Shown: positions 1 to 7,549, counted from the first letter of the stretch. The stretch: 10,926 bases of DNA from Treponema sp. (GCA_031278755.1 JAITJV010000282.1:1-10926); one strand, 5' to 3'. Numbers and translations: made by a program. The notes: a model not told the origin generated them from the sequence alone.

Positions 1-319
1 CGTTTGAAAAAGAGGCCCCATATTCGGCGATTTTTTGCTTTACCGAAGGAGAAGCCGAATGTTTGTATTCTTCAATTTCTTCAATACGGACATACAATGG
101 GTGCAAGGCATAGGCGGTAAGGCTTGAATAGGGAGAACTTTCATAGCCCGTATCATTCACCGGCAAAAGCTGAATGAGCTTAAGACCTGTTTTTTTGCAA
201 AGAACGGCGAATTCTTCCAGATCGAGGTATTCACCGACGCCCATGCCGCCGCTGCCGCGCAGGGCGCCCACCGGGACAACGACCCCGGTCAACCGTTCGG
301 AATGTTGATTTTGCGCCAT
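1..319 (-). CDS. malQ: 4-alpha-glucanotransferase (amylomaltase), N-terminal part, cut by window edge
   Basis: This is the first 106 codons of a GH77 amylomaltase, which moves alpha-1,4-glucan segments between maltodextrins in the cytoplasm. Reading the minus strand from the ATG at 319 gives an open frame that runs off the window. Residues ~12-27 (GVVVPVGALRGSGGMG) match the family's N-terminal glycine-rich loop. Residues ~50-66 (QLLPVNDTGYESSPYSS) match the hallmark Q-LP-N-TG--SPYSS segment, followed by a SAFA-NPLYI-like TAYALHPLYVRI. A GGAGG ribosome binding site at 326-330 sits 6 bases before the ATG. The gene lies after the terminator of the sugar operon and has its own promoter, so it is probably not co-transcribed with it. 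The catalytic residues lie beyond the window. The family call is firm; function is inferred from the N-terminus only. Confidence 0.88.
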   Translation of the reverse strand, partial: MAQNQHSERLTGVVVPVGALRGSGGMGVGEYLDLEEFAVLCKKTGLKLIQLLPVNDTGYESSPYSSLTAYALHPLYVRIEEIEEYKHSASPSVKQKIAEYGASFSN

Positions 320-340
320 TTTGTCCCTCCTGTTTCACCT

Positions 341-369
341 ATTATAGTATTTTTTGTACCATTGGTAAA
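341..369 (-). promoter_or_regulatory. Sigma-70-type promoter of malQ with a small palindrome in the spacer
   Basis: On the minus strand there is TTTACC (364-369) as -35, a 17-base spacer and a perfect TATAAT (341-346) as -10, about 22 bases before the malQ ATG. The inferred start of transcription near 334 leaves a leader of about 15 bases that includes the GGAGG. An 11-base perfect palindrome TACCATTGGTA (357-367) overlaps the -35 and the spacer, where a repressor could sit. The promoter is read from hexamers and spacing; the operator role is inference. Confidence 0.65.
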
Positions 370-422
370 CAAAAATGCTTTCAATCAAAGGTGAAAACAG
401 GGAAAATTATCCAAATAGTCTC

Positions 423-456
423 AAAAAATCCTCAGGGCCGGGCGCTTCCCGGCCTG
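423..456 (-). terminator. Rho-independent terminator of the sugar operon
   Basis: Just after the epimerase stop codon the minus strand has GGCCGGG, a 5-base loop AAGCG, CCCGGCC, and then after a few bases (CTGAGGA) a run of six T (complement of 423-428). The 7-base all-GC stem (436-442 with 448-454) makes a strong hairpin, though the T run begins 7 bases after the stem rather than directly. It separates the operon from the malQ promoter. Confidence 0.75.
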
Positions 457-460
457 GATA

Positions 461-1126
461 TTAGCGTATTTTTTCGTTAAAGAGCTTGATGTGATCTTCG
501 ATATTTCCATTTTTGAACAAAAGAGAAGAACCGGCTACAAAGATGTTCGCGCCTGAGGCCCGCATTTTAAGGGCGTTTTCAATGCTTACATTACCGTCTA
601 CTTCTATTTCCACATTTTCAAAGCCCTTGTCGTCCAACATTGCCCTGAGCCGTTTTATTTTGTCCAGGGTTTGGGGAACAAGCCGCTGACCGGCGTAACC
701 GGGGTTCACCGTCATGACAAGAACCGCATCAATATCGGAGAGCACATCCTCCAGCATTGAAAGAGGGCTTGCGGGATTCAGGGCGGCCATGGGCTTTGCC
801 CCCAGGCTGCGTATTTTCGCCAGCACCCGCTGCAAATGCCGGGTGCTTTCAACATGCACCGAAATATATTCGCCGGGTCCGGGATCGAACCATTCAAGTT
901 TTTCGCCCGGCTCCTCTATCATAAGGTGAATATCCAGGGGAATTGAAGACCCTCCGCGGATCTGCCGCACCGTTCCTGTCCCCAGCATAAGATTGGGAAC
1001 GAACAAACCATCCATCACATCAATATGAAGATAGGGAATGTTATTTGCTTCAAAGACGTGTATTGTCTCGCCCATGCGAAAAAGATCGGCGCACATCATT
1101 GAAGGGGAAAGCCGTGGCGGCAGCAT
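461..1126 (-). CDS. rpe: Ribulose-phosphate 3-epimerase family protein (pentulose or hexulose phosphate 3-epimerase)
   Basis: A 221-residue TIM-barrel enzyme of normal family length, cytoplasmic, that inverts C3 of a ketose phosphate. The metal and acid-base set is complete: SPSMMCAD at 7-14, H34-I-D36 then MDG at 38-40, H67 in DIHLM, MTVNPGYAGQ at 138-147, D177 in EIEVDGN, and the phosphate-binding GSS at 199-201. Ordinary Rpe usually reads MSVNPGFGGQ and EVDGG. The MTV-PG-AGQ wording and the segment after it look more like allulose-6-phosphate 3-epimerase (AlsE), so the substrate may be a hexulose 6-phosphate; this is inference. The ATG at 1126 is preceded by GGAGG only 4 bases away. It is the last gene of the operon, 66 bases after the second dehydrogenase and directly before a terminator. 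A catabolic paralogue rather than the housekeeping Rpe is likely. Confidence 0.88.
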   Translation of the reverse strand: MLPPRLSPSMMCADLFRMGETIHVFEANNIPYLHIDVMDGLFVPNLMLGTGTVRQIRGGSSIPLDIHLMIEEPGEKLEWFDPGPGEYISVHVESTRHLQRVLAKIRSLGAKPMAALNPASPLSMLEDVLSDIDAVLVMTVNPGYAGQRLVPQTLDKIKRLRAMLDDKGFENVEIEVDGNVSIENALKMRASGANIFVAGSSLLFKNGNIEDHIKLFNEKIR

Positions 1127-1192
1127 ATATCCTCCGGTAATAGTGTATACGGGTTTGAGTTTTTTTTGTAAGGTCCTTGGCCGGCGCCGCTG

Positions 1193-2233
1193 TCAGAGGG
1201 CCGGTTCAACCACGACCCGCATGCCCAAATGGCCTTCGGCGGCGGCAAAGGCTTCCTGTATTTTTTCCAGGGGAAAGCGGTGCGAAATATAGGGCTTAAT
1301 ATCCGGCCGGCCTGCGGCGATCAATTCCAGCGCCTGCCGGTGATGCCGGGGCAGGGAGCCATGGGCGCCCGTAACACACAATTCCTTGTAGTGGATAATG
1401 TTCGTGTCCATGGTTACCGTGCTGCCCGCGGGGAGTCCGCCGAAAAGGTTGATCCTGCCGCGGTTTTTGGCCATCTTGAGGGCTTCGGCATGGGACTGGG
1501 GCGAAGGATTGGCGGTAAAGATCACGTCGGAACCAAGGCCGCCCGTTTCTTCCAGCACACGCTTGACAGGATCTTCCTCCGATGAACAAATATACGCATC
1601 GGCATTGAACTGCCGCGCCGCTTCCATGCGGGGCCGTGAACGCTGCACCACTATAACTTTTGAAGCTCCGGACATATACGCAATGGGAATAATCATGCAG
1701 CCTATAGGCCCCGCCCCTATGATCGTTACCGTATCTCCAAGCCGTATAGTGGTCAGTTCCACCGCGTTGAGCACGCAGGCCAAAGGTTCCGCAAGGGCCG
1801 CTTCCTCAAAACTCAGGTTTCCGGGAATTGCATGGACAGGCCCGTAGGTAACAACCGTCTTGTTGAGAAGCACGTATTCGGCAAAACTGCCGGCAAACTG
1901 GTAGCCCATGGCGTAATTGATCTGGCAGTTGTTGCCTATTCCCGCCTCGCAGAAACTGCATTCCCCGCACGGAACATCGGCTCCTATGGCGACCCTGTCC
2001 CCTTTTTTAAAGCGGGTAACATTTGCCCCGGTTTTTTCAACCACGCCGGCAGCTTCGTGGCCCAGAATCTGCGGCGGATTCACCCTTGAATTCCCGTGAT
2101 GGAAGATCCGTATATCGGAACCACAGACCGCGCAGGCCTCTACCTTTACCAATACGCCGTCCGCGTCAGGTTCCGGAACAGGCACTTCCCTGATTTCCAT
2201 CCTGTCTTTTCCAAGGTAAACTGCCGCTTTCAT
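1193..2233 (-). CDS. Zinc-dependent medium-chain alcohol/polyol dehydrogenase (sorbitol/threonine dehydrogenase-like)
   Basis: A 346-residue MDR enzyme that should oxidise a sugar or polyol hydroxyl, or reduce the ketone, with a nicotinamide cofactor. Catalytic zinc ligands C37, H59 and E60 are present (CGSD at 37-40, GHE at 58-60), as are the four structural zinc cysteines C89, C92, C95 and C103. E149 (AEP) and the Rossmann GAGPIG at 173-178 follow. At the end of the second Rossmann strand the usual Asp is replaced by Q197, followed by R198 and R200 (VVQRSR), which suggests NADP(H) rather than NAD(H). The ATG overlaps the preceding stop by 4 bases (ATGA), with GGAGG 6 bases upstream, so translation is probably coupled to the first dehydrogenase. 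The exact substrate is unknown; sorbitol, galactitol, altritol and threonine dehydrogenases all share this fold. Confidence 0.9.
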   Translation of the reverse strand: MKAAVYLGKDRMEIREVPVPEPDADGVLVKVEACAVCGSDIRIFHHGNSRVNPPQILGHEAAGVVEKTGANVTRFKKGDRVAIGADVPCGECSFCEAGIGNNCQINYAMGYQFAGSFAEYVLLNKTVVTYGPVHAIPGNLSFEEAALAEPLACVLNAVELTTIRLGDTVTIIGAGPIGCMIIPIAYMSGASKVIVVQRSRPRMEAARQFNADAYICSSEEDPVKRVLEETGGLGSDVIFTANPSPQSHAEALKMAKNRGRINLFGGLPAGSTVTMDTNIIHYKELCVTGAHGSLPRHHRQALELIAAGRPDIKPYISHRFPLEKIQEAFAAAEGHLGMRVVVEPAL

Positions 2234-3288
2234 GCCGCGCCTCCTTCCTTCACAAACATTATTTTGACATAAAATTCTTTGCGTAAACGGGCAAGCTCAA
2301 ACGCCCTGCCGCATTCGGCAAGGCTGAACCGGCGGCTTATCATTTTTGAAAGGCTGAATATTCCCCGTTCCATACACTCAAGCGCAAGGCGCCAGTCGTT
2401 ATTTGTTTCATTGTAGCTGGAATTCCACGTACCGGTCAGAACCAGTTGTTTCCGCAAAATTTCCCACCACGCCTTTTGGGAAATATCCATGTTCTTTGCC
2501 GGATTCCCCATCAGCACCGCTTTCCCGAAATTCCTGAGCGCCTTAAAGCAGCCTTCCGCGGCTGCGGAGACCCCGACGGCTTCAAGAGCCGTATCCGCGC
2601 CCTTTCCCCCGGTAATATTCCGGACATATTCGGAAACATCGTTTGATGCGGCGTTTACCGTATGGGTAAAACCCAGTTCTTTGGCAAAAGAAAGTTTCTG
2701 TTCATCCACATCGGCAAGCGCCACCTGTCCTGCGCCCCAGCCGCGGGCAATCTGGGCGGCAAGAAGGCCGATGGCCCCCGCGCCGAAAATTAACACCGTG
2801 TCTCCCAGGCGTATCCCCGCCCTGCCCAGAGCGTGTATGGCAACGGCGCAAGGTTCGCACATTGCCGCATGCTCCAGGGGAACTGAATCGGGAACATAGA
2901 CAAGGTTCCATTTCTTTACGGCGACATACTCCGCAAAAGCCCCGTCCCTGCGGGAGCCATAGTAGTCGTAATCGCTGCAGAGGGGATACTCTCCAATCTG
3001 GCAGGCTTCACATTTTCCGCAGGGAATAAGGGGAAAGACCGCGGCACGCCTCCCCATAAGCTCCTCATCGCCCCTGTTGACGGCGGCAACCACGCCGGCG
3101 AACTCATGTCCGGGAATGGTCGGAAAGCGGTAGGTTCCCTTTTCAAACACCCGTGGAATATCGGAACCGCAGATCCCCGCGGCCTTTACTTCAAGGAGCA
3201 CTTCATCGTTTTTTATTTCAGGAAGCGGAACTTCCTCATAGCGGAGATCGCCTATGCCGTGAAGATTGCAGGCCATCATATTTTTCAC
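2230..3288 (-). CDS. Zinc-dependent dehydrogenase resembling galactitol-1-phosphate 5-dehydrogenase (GatD-like)
   Basis: A 352-residue MDR enzyme. Zinc ligands C40, H61 and E62, structural cysteines C90, C93, C96 and C104, E145 and the Rossmann GAGAIG (169-174) are all present. D193 at the end of the second strand (LADVD) fits NAD(H). The segments SDIPRVF, GHEFAG, GSRRDGAFAEY (111-121) and ILRKQLVLTGTW are close to my recollection of E. coli GatD, which turns galactitol 1-phosphate into tagatose 6-phosphate. No PTS or kinase is nearby, so the real substrate may be another polyol or sugar, phosphorylated or not. The GTG at 3288 has GAGG 5 bases upstream and overlapping the previous stop; ATGs at 3279 and 3276 fit family length equally well but lack a well-spaced site. 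The gene starts 7 bases after the TIM-barrel gene and overlaps the next dehydrogenase. Confidence 0.88.
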   Translation of the reverse strand: MKNMMACNLHGIGDLRYEEVPLPEIKNDEVLLEVKAAGICGSDIPRVFEKGTYRFPTIPGHEFAGVVAAVNRGDEELMGRRAAVFPLIPCGKCEACQIGEYPLCSDYDYYGSRRDGAFAEYVAVKKWNLVYVPDSVPLEHAAMCEPCAVAIHALGRAGIRLGDTVLIFGAGAIGLLAAQIARGWGAGQVALADVDEQKLSFAKELGFTHTVNAASNDVSEYVRNITGGKGADTALEAVGVSAAAEGCFKALRNFGKAVLMGNPAKNMDISQKAWWEILRKQLVLTGTWNSSYNETNNDWRLALECMERGIFSLSKMISRRFSLAECGRAFELARLRKEFYVKIMFVKEGGAA

Positions 3289-3295
3289 AGGGGCC

Positions 3296-4192
3296 TCACC
3301 CGGGAATAACCTGGCGGAAATAGGCTGCGCTTTCTTTTAAGTCCTGGATGATGCGGAAATCGGTATCCCAGTGCTCGCGGTGGCTTATCTCAAAGGCAAA
3401 AAGGGCGTCGGTGCATCCCGCCTTTCGTACCGTTTCCATCACCTTTTCCCGCGTAATGATGCCCGTCTTATTGGCCTCTTCGGTAAACGGCGCGTGATTT
3501 GACTTATGCAGCACGGTTTGCTGAAGGTGAATCACCGGAGAAAGGGCCGCCAGCGCCTCTATCCAGAGATAGGGATCGCGCTCTGAAGGATGGGGGGCAT
3601 GCCCCACATCAAGGCACACCTTTAACGGAACGCCGCATTTTGCGTTGACCGCATCCAGAAGTTCCCGCGTTTCTTCAATGGTGTTCGCCATTTCTCTCGG
3701 AACGCTCATCGGCTCAAAGATAAGGCAGTCGTAGCCCAGATCCTTCGCGTAGAAGGTCAGTTCCTGCCAGCCCTTAACCGCTTCATCTAAAATGAATTTC
3801 TGCTTGCCGGGATTATTATAGGTGTCGAAAGTCATGATGCCAAAATGCGAACCGGCGTTCTTTGCCCCAAGGGCGCGGCCTATATCAAGGAAACGCCTGA
3901 ACCAGTCAAGCCATATTTTCCGCGCTTCCCCATCGGGGTTCATCAGATGGTTCACCCGGGTAAAGGCGCTGGTAAAAAGGCTCTCCACAACAAGATCATA
4001 CCGTCTGACCGCATCATTGATGCGGCGAAGCTCTTTATCAATATATTCCCTGGGCCAGAAGGGATTAAGAAGATCCGCCACAAACTGAACATACCGGAGC
4101 CCCATATCTTCCCGGACTATGCGGGTCCAGATTTCCGGCTCTATGTACCTGTTGATCGCAAAACCCAGATTGACGCCCAAACGGTAGCTCAT
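3296..4192 (-). CDS. Sugar phosphate isomerase/epimerase family TIM-barrel protein (xylose isomerase-like / AP endonuclease 2 fold)
   Basis: A 298-residue cytoplasmic TIM-barrel protein of the family that holds sugar and sugar-phosphate isomerases and epimerases, EryC-type tetrulose phosphate epimerases and 3-keto-sugar enzymes. The divalent metal site is visible as E160 (IFEPMS), D195 with H198 (CLDVGH), H222 (VIHLQQ) and E268 (FAFEIS); H116 (SHFG) is also in place. There is no signal peptide. The ATG at 4192 follows the glycosidase stop by 9 bases, with AAAGGG in the gap overlapping the stop. The position between a glycosidase and two dehydrogenases fits a step that isomerises or epimerises the released sugar. 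The family call is firm; the specific reaction cannot be told. Confidence 0.85.
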   Translation of the reverse strand: MSYRLGVNLGFAINRYIEPEIWTRIVREDMGLRYVQFVADLLNPFWPREYIDKELRRINDAVRRYDLVVESLFTSAFTRVNHLMNPDGEARKIWLDWFRRFLDIGRALGAKNAGSHFGIMTFDTYNNPGKQKFILDEAVKGWQELTFYAKDLGYDCLIFEPMSVPREMANTIEETRELLDAVNAKCGVPLKVCLDVGHAPHPSERDPYLWIEALAALSPVIHLQQTVLHKSNHAPFTEEANKTGIITREKVMETVRKAGCTDALFAFEISHREHWDTDFRIIQDLKESAAYFRQVIPG

Positions 4193-4201
4193 AACGGCCC
4201 T

Positions 4202-6274
4202 TTAATCCCGGTAACAAATTTTGAACATTTGGAATAGTTCCAGCGGCGGCAAATCGAACTGCACCGCGCCGTCTGTTTCAATATACTTAATTTCGGTCTT
4301 TGCGGGAAGCAGCATAACCTTTTCACACTGTTTTCCCTTGAGATCAACCTTGATACGCAGCCCGTGCGCGGTAACAGGCGGCAGCGTTGCCTGCGTGCTA
4401 AGAACGCTGACGATGACGCCGCCGTCCTGGGCAAAGCAGATCGCCTCCGCGGCGGGGGGAGCTTCGAAGACAAACGATGTACGGCGGTCAAGAAGTTCTT
4501 CCACACAGGCAATAAACACCCTGTCCTGAACGCCCTGATTATGGGCTTCAATGGCGCCCGCCGCCCAGATAATTTTCCCCTTGCCGTAATTATTGAAGAT
4601 CAGCGCCGGATTTTTTGTAGAACAACCGGGAGGATCCGAATGTATCGAAACAAAACAGCTTTTGGTAGTGCTTTCGGTGTAGGGAAGCGTCAGTAATGCC
4701 AGCGTTTCCGCGCCCGGCTTTGCCTTTACAATCTGCTGGCTGCCGTGAATGGCAAGCGGGTATTGGGGAGTGGAATCCGCAAAATAATGTTTTCCTTCCG
4801 CCGTGGGGGCCATGTAGGTAAACTGCTGTTCGGTTTCCCCGAGGACCTCTATGCCGAATACATCGCAGAGGCTGGTCAGCCCCGTGCGGCCCGATGCATA
4901 CACCCTGCCGCCCGCCTTGACAAAGGCCCTTATGTCTTCGGCGGCTTCATCGGAAAGGCGCAGAATATCGGGCAGTATCAGAAGGCGGTATTTGTCTATC
5001 GCGTTTTTTAAATTCCGCCGTCCTATAACCGTGTAGGGGATGTGCTTTTCCTTAAGCGCGCGGACGGCGCTTACCACCGCGTCCAGATGGGGCATTTTAA
5101 CAGTCGTTGACCCCAGCCGGAATCCCGGATCCATAACGCTTTTTCCCGAATCCCGGGGATTGAACTTGGACCACATGTCAAAAAGAACCGCGGCGTCGGC
5201 AACGATTGTCCCGCCAAGGTACTGTTCATATTCGCTGAATTCCGCAAGGATAACCCCCATCTGTTTATAGAAATCAGAATTCATGGCGCCCGCGGGATCA
5301 ATGGCGTCAATAAACAGAAACGCGCCGTTATGGGCCAGGGCAATACAGGACTGGAGCTTAAGGTGTTCCGCCGTCTTGGAAGTCGTATGATCCCGCAGAT
5401 CAAGGCACCGCGATGTGTGAAATTCAAAACTCCCGGTAAGGGAATTAAAAAGTTTGCATATAAGCCCCTGTTCCGTTGGTCCCGCGTAAAAATCACCGCC
5501 CACATAATCGCAGGGGTCTGTATGATCTTCGGTAACGCCTACCAGCCAGCTCTGTGTGATAGTGGAATACTGGTGGTTCACCGTTACCGCGGGCTTGATT
5601 GACTTTACAAGATTCGTACAGAGAAAGGCGTATTCGTTAAGCCACTCTTCCCGCTTTGCCTGAAAGGCGTTCCATTTGGGATCATTCCAGTTGACGATCC
5701 TCGGCATGACGCCGCCGAGTTCTTTTTCATAACGGCGCTTGCAGTTGTCGCAGTAACACACATGGGGCCAGAATGTCATGTCGAAAAAGATGCTTTCAAA
5801 GTCGTACCTTTTGACCAGATCGCTTACCTGCTTTACGGTAAATTCCCGGTAGCCTTCCGAATTGGGGCAGGTATGGCCGTAACGCCCCCCGCGCTCGTCA
5901 TAATGCTCCATGTCCGAAGTCCCGTCGGCGCTGACAATCCGCCATGACGGATCGCGGTTATAGGCCCAGTTGTCAAAAACCAGCGTGTAATACGCAATTA
6001 CTTCGATGTTGTTTTTATGACACAGTTCTACAATTTCGCCGAAGACGTCCCTTCCCTTAAGCCCCGGATGATGATTACCGTCGGGGGCGGGCCAGTACGC
6101 ATACCCGGCATGGGAATTGGCGTATACCATGCAGCAGCTCACGTTCGCCGCAATCATGCAGTCCACATAGGCTTTGGGATCAAACTTCGACATAAATTCC
6201 GGATCCCACGCGTTGATATGCATGTCCACAAGATTCCGGCGGTAATTTTTTTTATGCCAATCGGGATTATTCAT
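4202..6274 (-). CDS. Glycoside-hydrolase-like protein: GHL6-type barrel plus beta-galactosidase trimerisation domain
   Basis: A 690-residue protein with no signal peptide or membrane segment, so cytoplasmic. Residues ~10-350 look like a (beta/alpha)8 hydrolase barrel of the GHL6 type (hypothetical glycosyl hydrolase 6). VIAYYTLVFDNWAY is at ~92-105, then RYGHTCPNS (131-139) and SIFFDMTFWP (161-170), where D165 ends a strand and is a candidate catalytic carboxylate. A Cys cluster C173, C175, C178 (CYCDNC) follows, then NHQYS, CDYVGGDFYAG (255-265) and FEFHTSRCLDL. Residues ~358-480 resemble the GH42 trimerisation domain (LLILPDILRLS at 431-441, FVKAGGRVYASG at 451-462). The C-terminal ~80 residues form a small beta-rich tail. 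The ATG has AAGGAG 6 bases upstream and follows the cupin gene by 27 bases. It likely hydrolyses the imported glycoside. Linkage and sugar are unknown, and activity is inferred from fold. Confidence 0.78.
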   Translation of the reverse strand: MNNPDWHKKNYRRNLVDMHINAWDPEFMSKFDPKAYVDCMIAANVSCCMVYANSHAGYAYWPAPDGNHHPGLKGRDVFGEIVELCHKNNIEVIAYYTLVFDNWAYNRDPSWRIVSADGTSDMEHYDERGGRYGHTCPNSEGYREFTVKQVSDLVKRYDFESIFFDMTFWPHVCYCDNCKRRYEKELGGVMPRIVNWNDPKWNAFQAKREEWLNEYAFLCTNLVKSIKPAVTVNHQYSTITQSWLVGVTEDHTDPCDYVGGDFYAGPTEQGLICKLFNSLTGSFEFHTSRCLDLRDHTTSKTAEHLKLQSCIALAHNGAFLFIDAIDPAGAMNSDFYKQMGVILAEFSEYEQYLGGTIVADAAVLFDMWSKFNPRDSGKSVMDPGFRLGSTTVKMPHLDAVVSAVRALKEKHIPYTVIGRRNLKNAIDKYRLLILPDILRLSDEAAEDIRAFVKAGGRVYASGRTGLTSLCDVFGIEVLGETEQQFTYMAPTAEGKHYFADSTPQYPLAIHGSQQIVKAKPGAETLALLTLPYTESTTKSCFVSIHSDPPGCSTKNPALIFNNYGKGKIIWAAGAIEAHNQGVQDRVFIACVEELLDRRTSFVFEAPPAAEAICFAQDGGVIVSVLSTQATLPPVTAHGLRIKVDLKGKQCEKVMLLPAKTEIKYIETDGAVQFDLPPLELFQMFKICYRD

Positions 6275-6301
6275 GATTCGCTCCTTTTGACGTCAGTGAT
6301 T

Positions 6302-7549
6302 TTAGACCATGTAATTTTTGACAAGACGCGCCGCATCGGGATTATCCGGGCCGAAATGCTTGAGCATCACAATATTTTCATACTCACTGTTGTTAACTAT
6401 GACTGCCCCTTTCCGCGCGGCGGCTTCGGTAACAAACATCTCATCGGATGTAAGATCCCCAAAACGGATCATGTTGGGCGTTTCTATCTTTGCCTTGTTT
6501 AAGGTTCCGTAACCCTGCATCATGATAAGTCCGTAAGCCTGGGAATCGGTGATCGTTACACTGCGGCCGGGAAACACGGTAAGTTCCTTGGCGCAAAAGT
6601 CCTTGCTGCCGTATACAACCCATTTTTCGCTGTAACCCTTTTCAGCCATGGCTTTTTCATCAGCGGCCGGTACGGGCGCAAGAAAATGATTTTCCTTGAA
6701 ATTCGGATCAACGTTAAGTTTCCAGTTCAAAATACTGAACAGGTATTCGTAATCGTAGTGTTTATCTTTGGGAATATCCTTTACCAGGGTGTCGCGGCTG
6801 TTGTAGCGGCCTTCAACCTGGGACTGGAAAAAGATCGATACGTCGCTTGCCCGCTGCGGTTCATAGGTAAGGAGGGAACCGGGCGCATGAAGCACTCCGG
6901 GAGGTACGTCCCAGCCGGTTCCAATTTCCAGGCGGTACGCCCGCGCCAGATCCAGAATATTGTTATCCCCCCTGCCGGCCCATTCCTTAAGGCAGCGGAT
7001 CACATCGTCTTTGGAAACGCCGGGATTAAGACCAAAGTAGGTGTGGGGGAAATTGTTGTACACATTGTTCAGTTGGGGCGGAAAATAATAGCCTTCGGGT
7101 TTGCCCAGCATGTTGACGTTCGCCGCATGTTCATCCATCAGGTGCACATGATGGGCTATGGGTCCCATATTGTCAAAAAATTTAGAAAACATCATCCAAC
7201 GGCCGTATTTATTCATCACGGCTTCACCCAGTATCTGCCCACCCATAAAATCAATAATTTCTTTAAAAAGAATTTTTTCAACGCCGCTTGAAGTATGCAC
7301 CGTCACAAAACTCAAACCTTCGTTTTCAATGGTGAATTCCGCGTTATCCGCGGGGGTTGTAGAGGCAAACCAGCGTTCGTCAATGCCGCCCTTTGCGCCG
7401 CCGTAGGCGTAGTAATCGCGGGGGTCCAGCTTAAGCCGGCGTCCGGGCTGCATAAAATTACGCGCCACCCAGCAGGGCGCAAAGCGCAGAACGCCGTCAT
7501 TCTTTTGCAGTTCTTTTTCAATCAAGAGCTTCTTTTCATTGATAGTCAC
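6302..7549 (-). CDS. Cupin-fold protein, mannose-6-phosphate isomerase-like, probably a sugar isomerase or related enzyme
   Basis: A 415-residue cytoplasmic protein with no signal peptide. A metal-binding cupin core is suggested by IAHHVHLMDEH (131-141; H133, H134, H136, plus E140 and H141) and by GWDVPPGVLHAPGSLL (212-227; H221), a layout like that of type I phosphomannose isomerase, where paired His and a later PAGxxHA loop hold zinc. A second, less conserved cupin barrel probably spans ~318-396 (ELTVFPGRSVTI then GAVIVNNSEYE). The start is GTG at 7549, chosen because AGGAGG lies 7 bases upstream (complement of 7557-7562). It is the first gene after an internal terminator and leads the catabolic half of the operon. 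The role is inferred to be sugar isomerisation or modification before or after the glycosidase. A non-enzymatic sugar-sensing cupin is possible but less likely given the length. Confidence 0.7.
   Translation of the reverse strand: MTINEKKLLIEKELQKNDGVLRFAPCWVARNFMQPGRRLKLDPRDYYAYGGAKGGIDERWFASTTPADNAEFTIENEGLSFVTVHTSSGVEKILFKEIIDFMGGQILGEAVMNKYGRWMMFSKFFDNMGPIAHHVHLMDEHAANVNMLGKPEGYYFPPQLNNVYNNFPHTYFGLNPGVSKDDVIRCLKEWAGRGDNNILDLARAYRLEIGTGWDVPPGVLHAPGSLLTYEPQRASDVSIFFQSQVEGRYNSRDTLVKDIPKDKHYDYEYLFSILNWKLNVDPNFKENHFLAPVPAADEKAMAEKGYSEKWVVYGSKDFCAKELTVFPGRSVTITDSQAYGLIMMQGYGTLNKAKIETPNMIRFGDLTSDEMFVTEAAARKGAVIVNNSEYENIVMLKHFGPDNPDAARLVKNYMV

Noticed and set aside
378..390. CTTTCAATCAAAG inverted repeat upstream of the malQ -35
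   Set aside because: Only four paired bases per arm in an AT-rich stretch; too weak to call an operator.
1127..1192. Possible internal promoter and 8-base A/T tract before the epimerase gene
   Set aside because: TTACAA and TACACT at 18-base spacing match the consensus poorly, and the T tract on the plus strand has no matching stem, so neither a promoter nor a terminator can be supported.
6686..7291. 201-codon plus-strand open frame inside the cupin gene
   Set aside because: It is antisense to a gene with recognisable metal-site motifs and a strong ribosome site, and shows no family motifs; a shadow frame.
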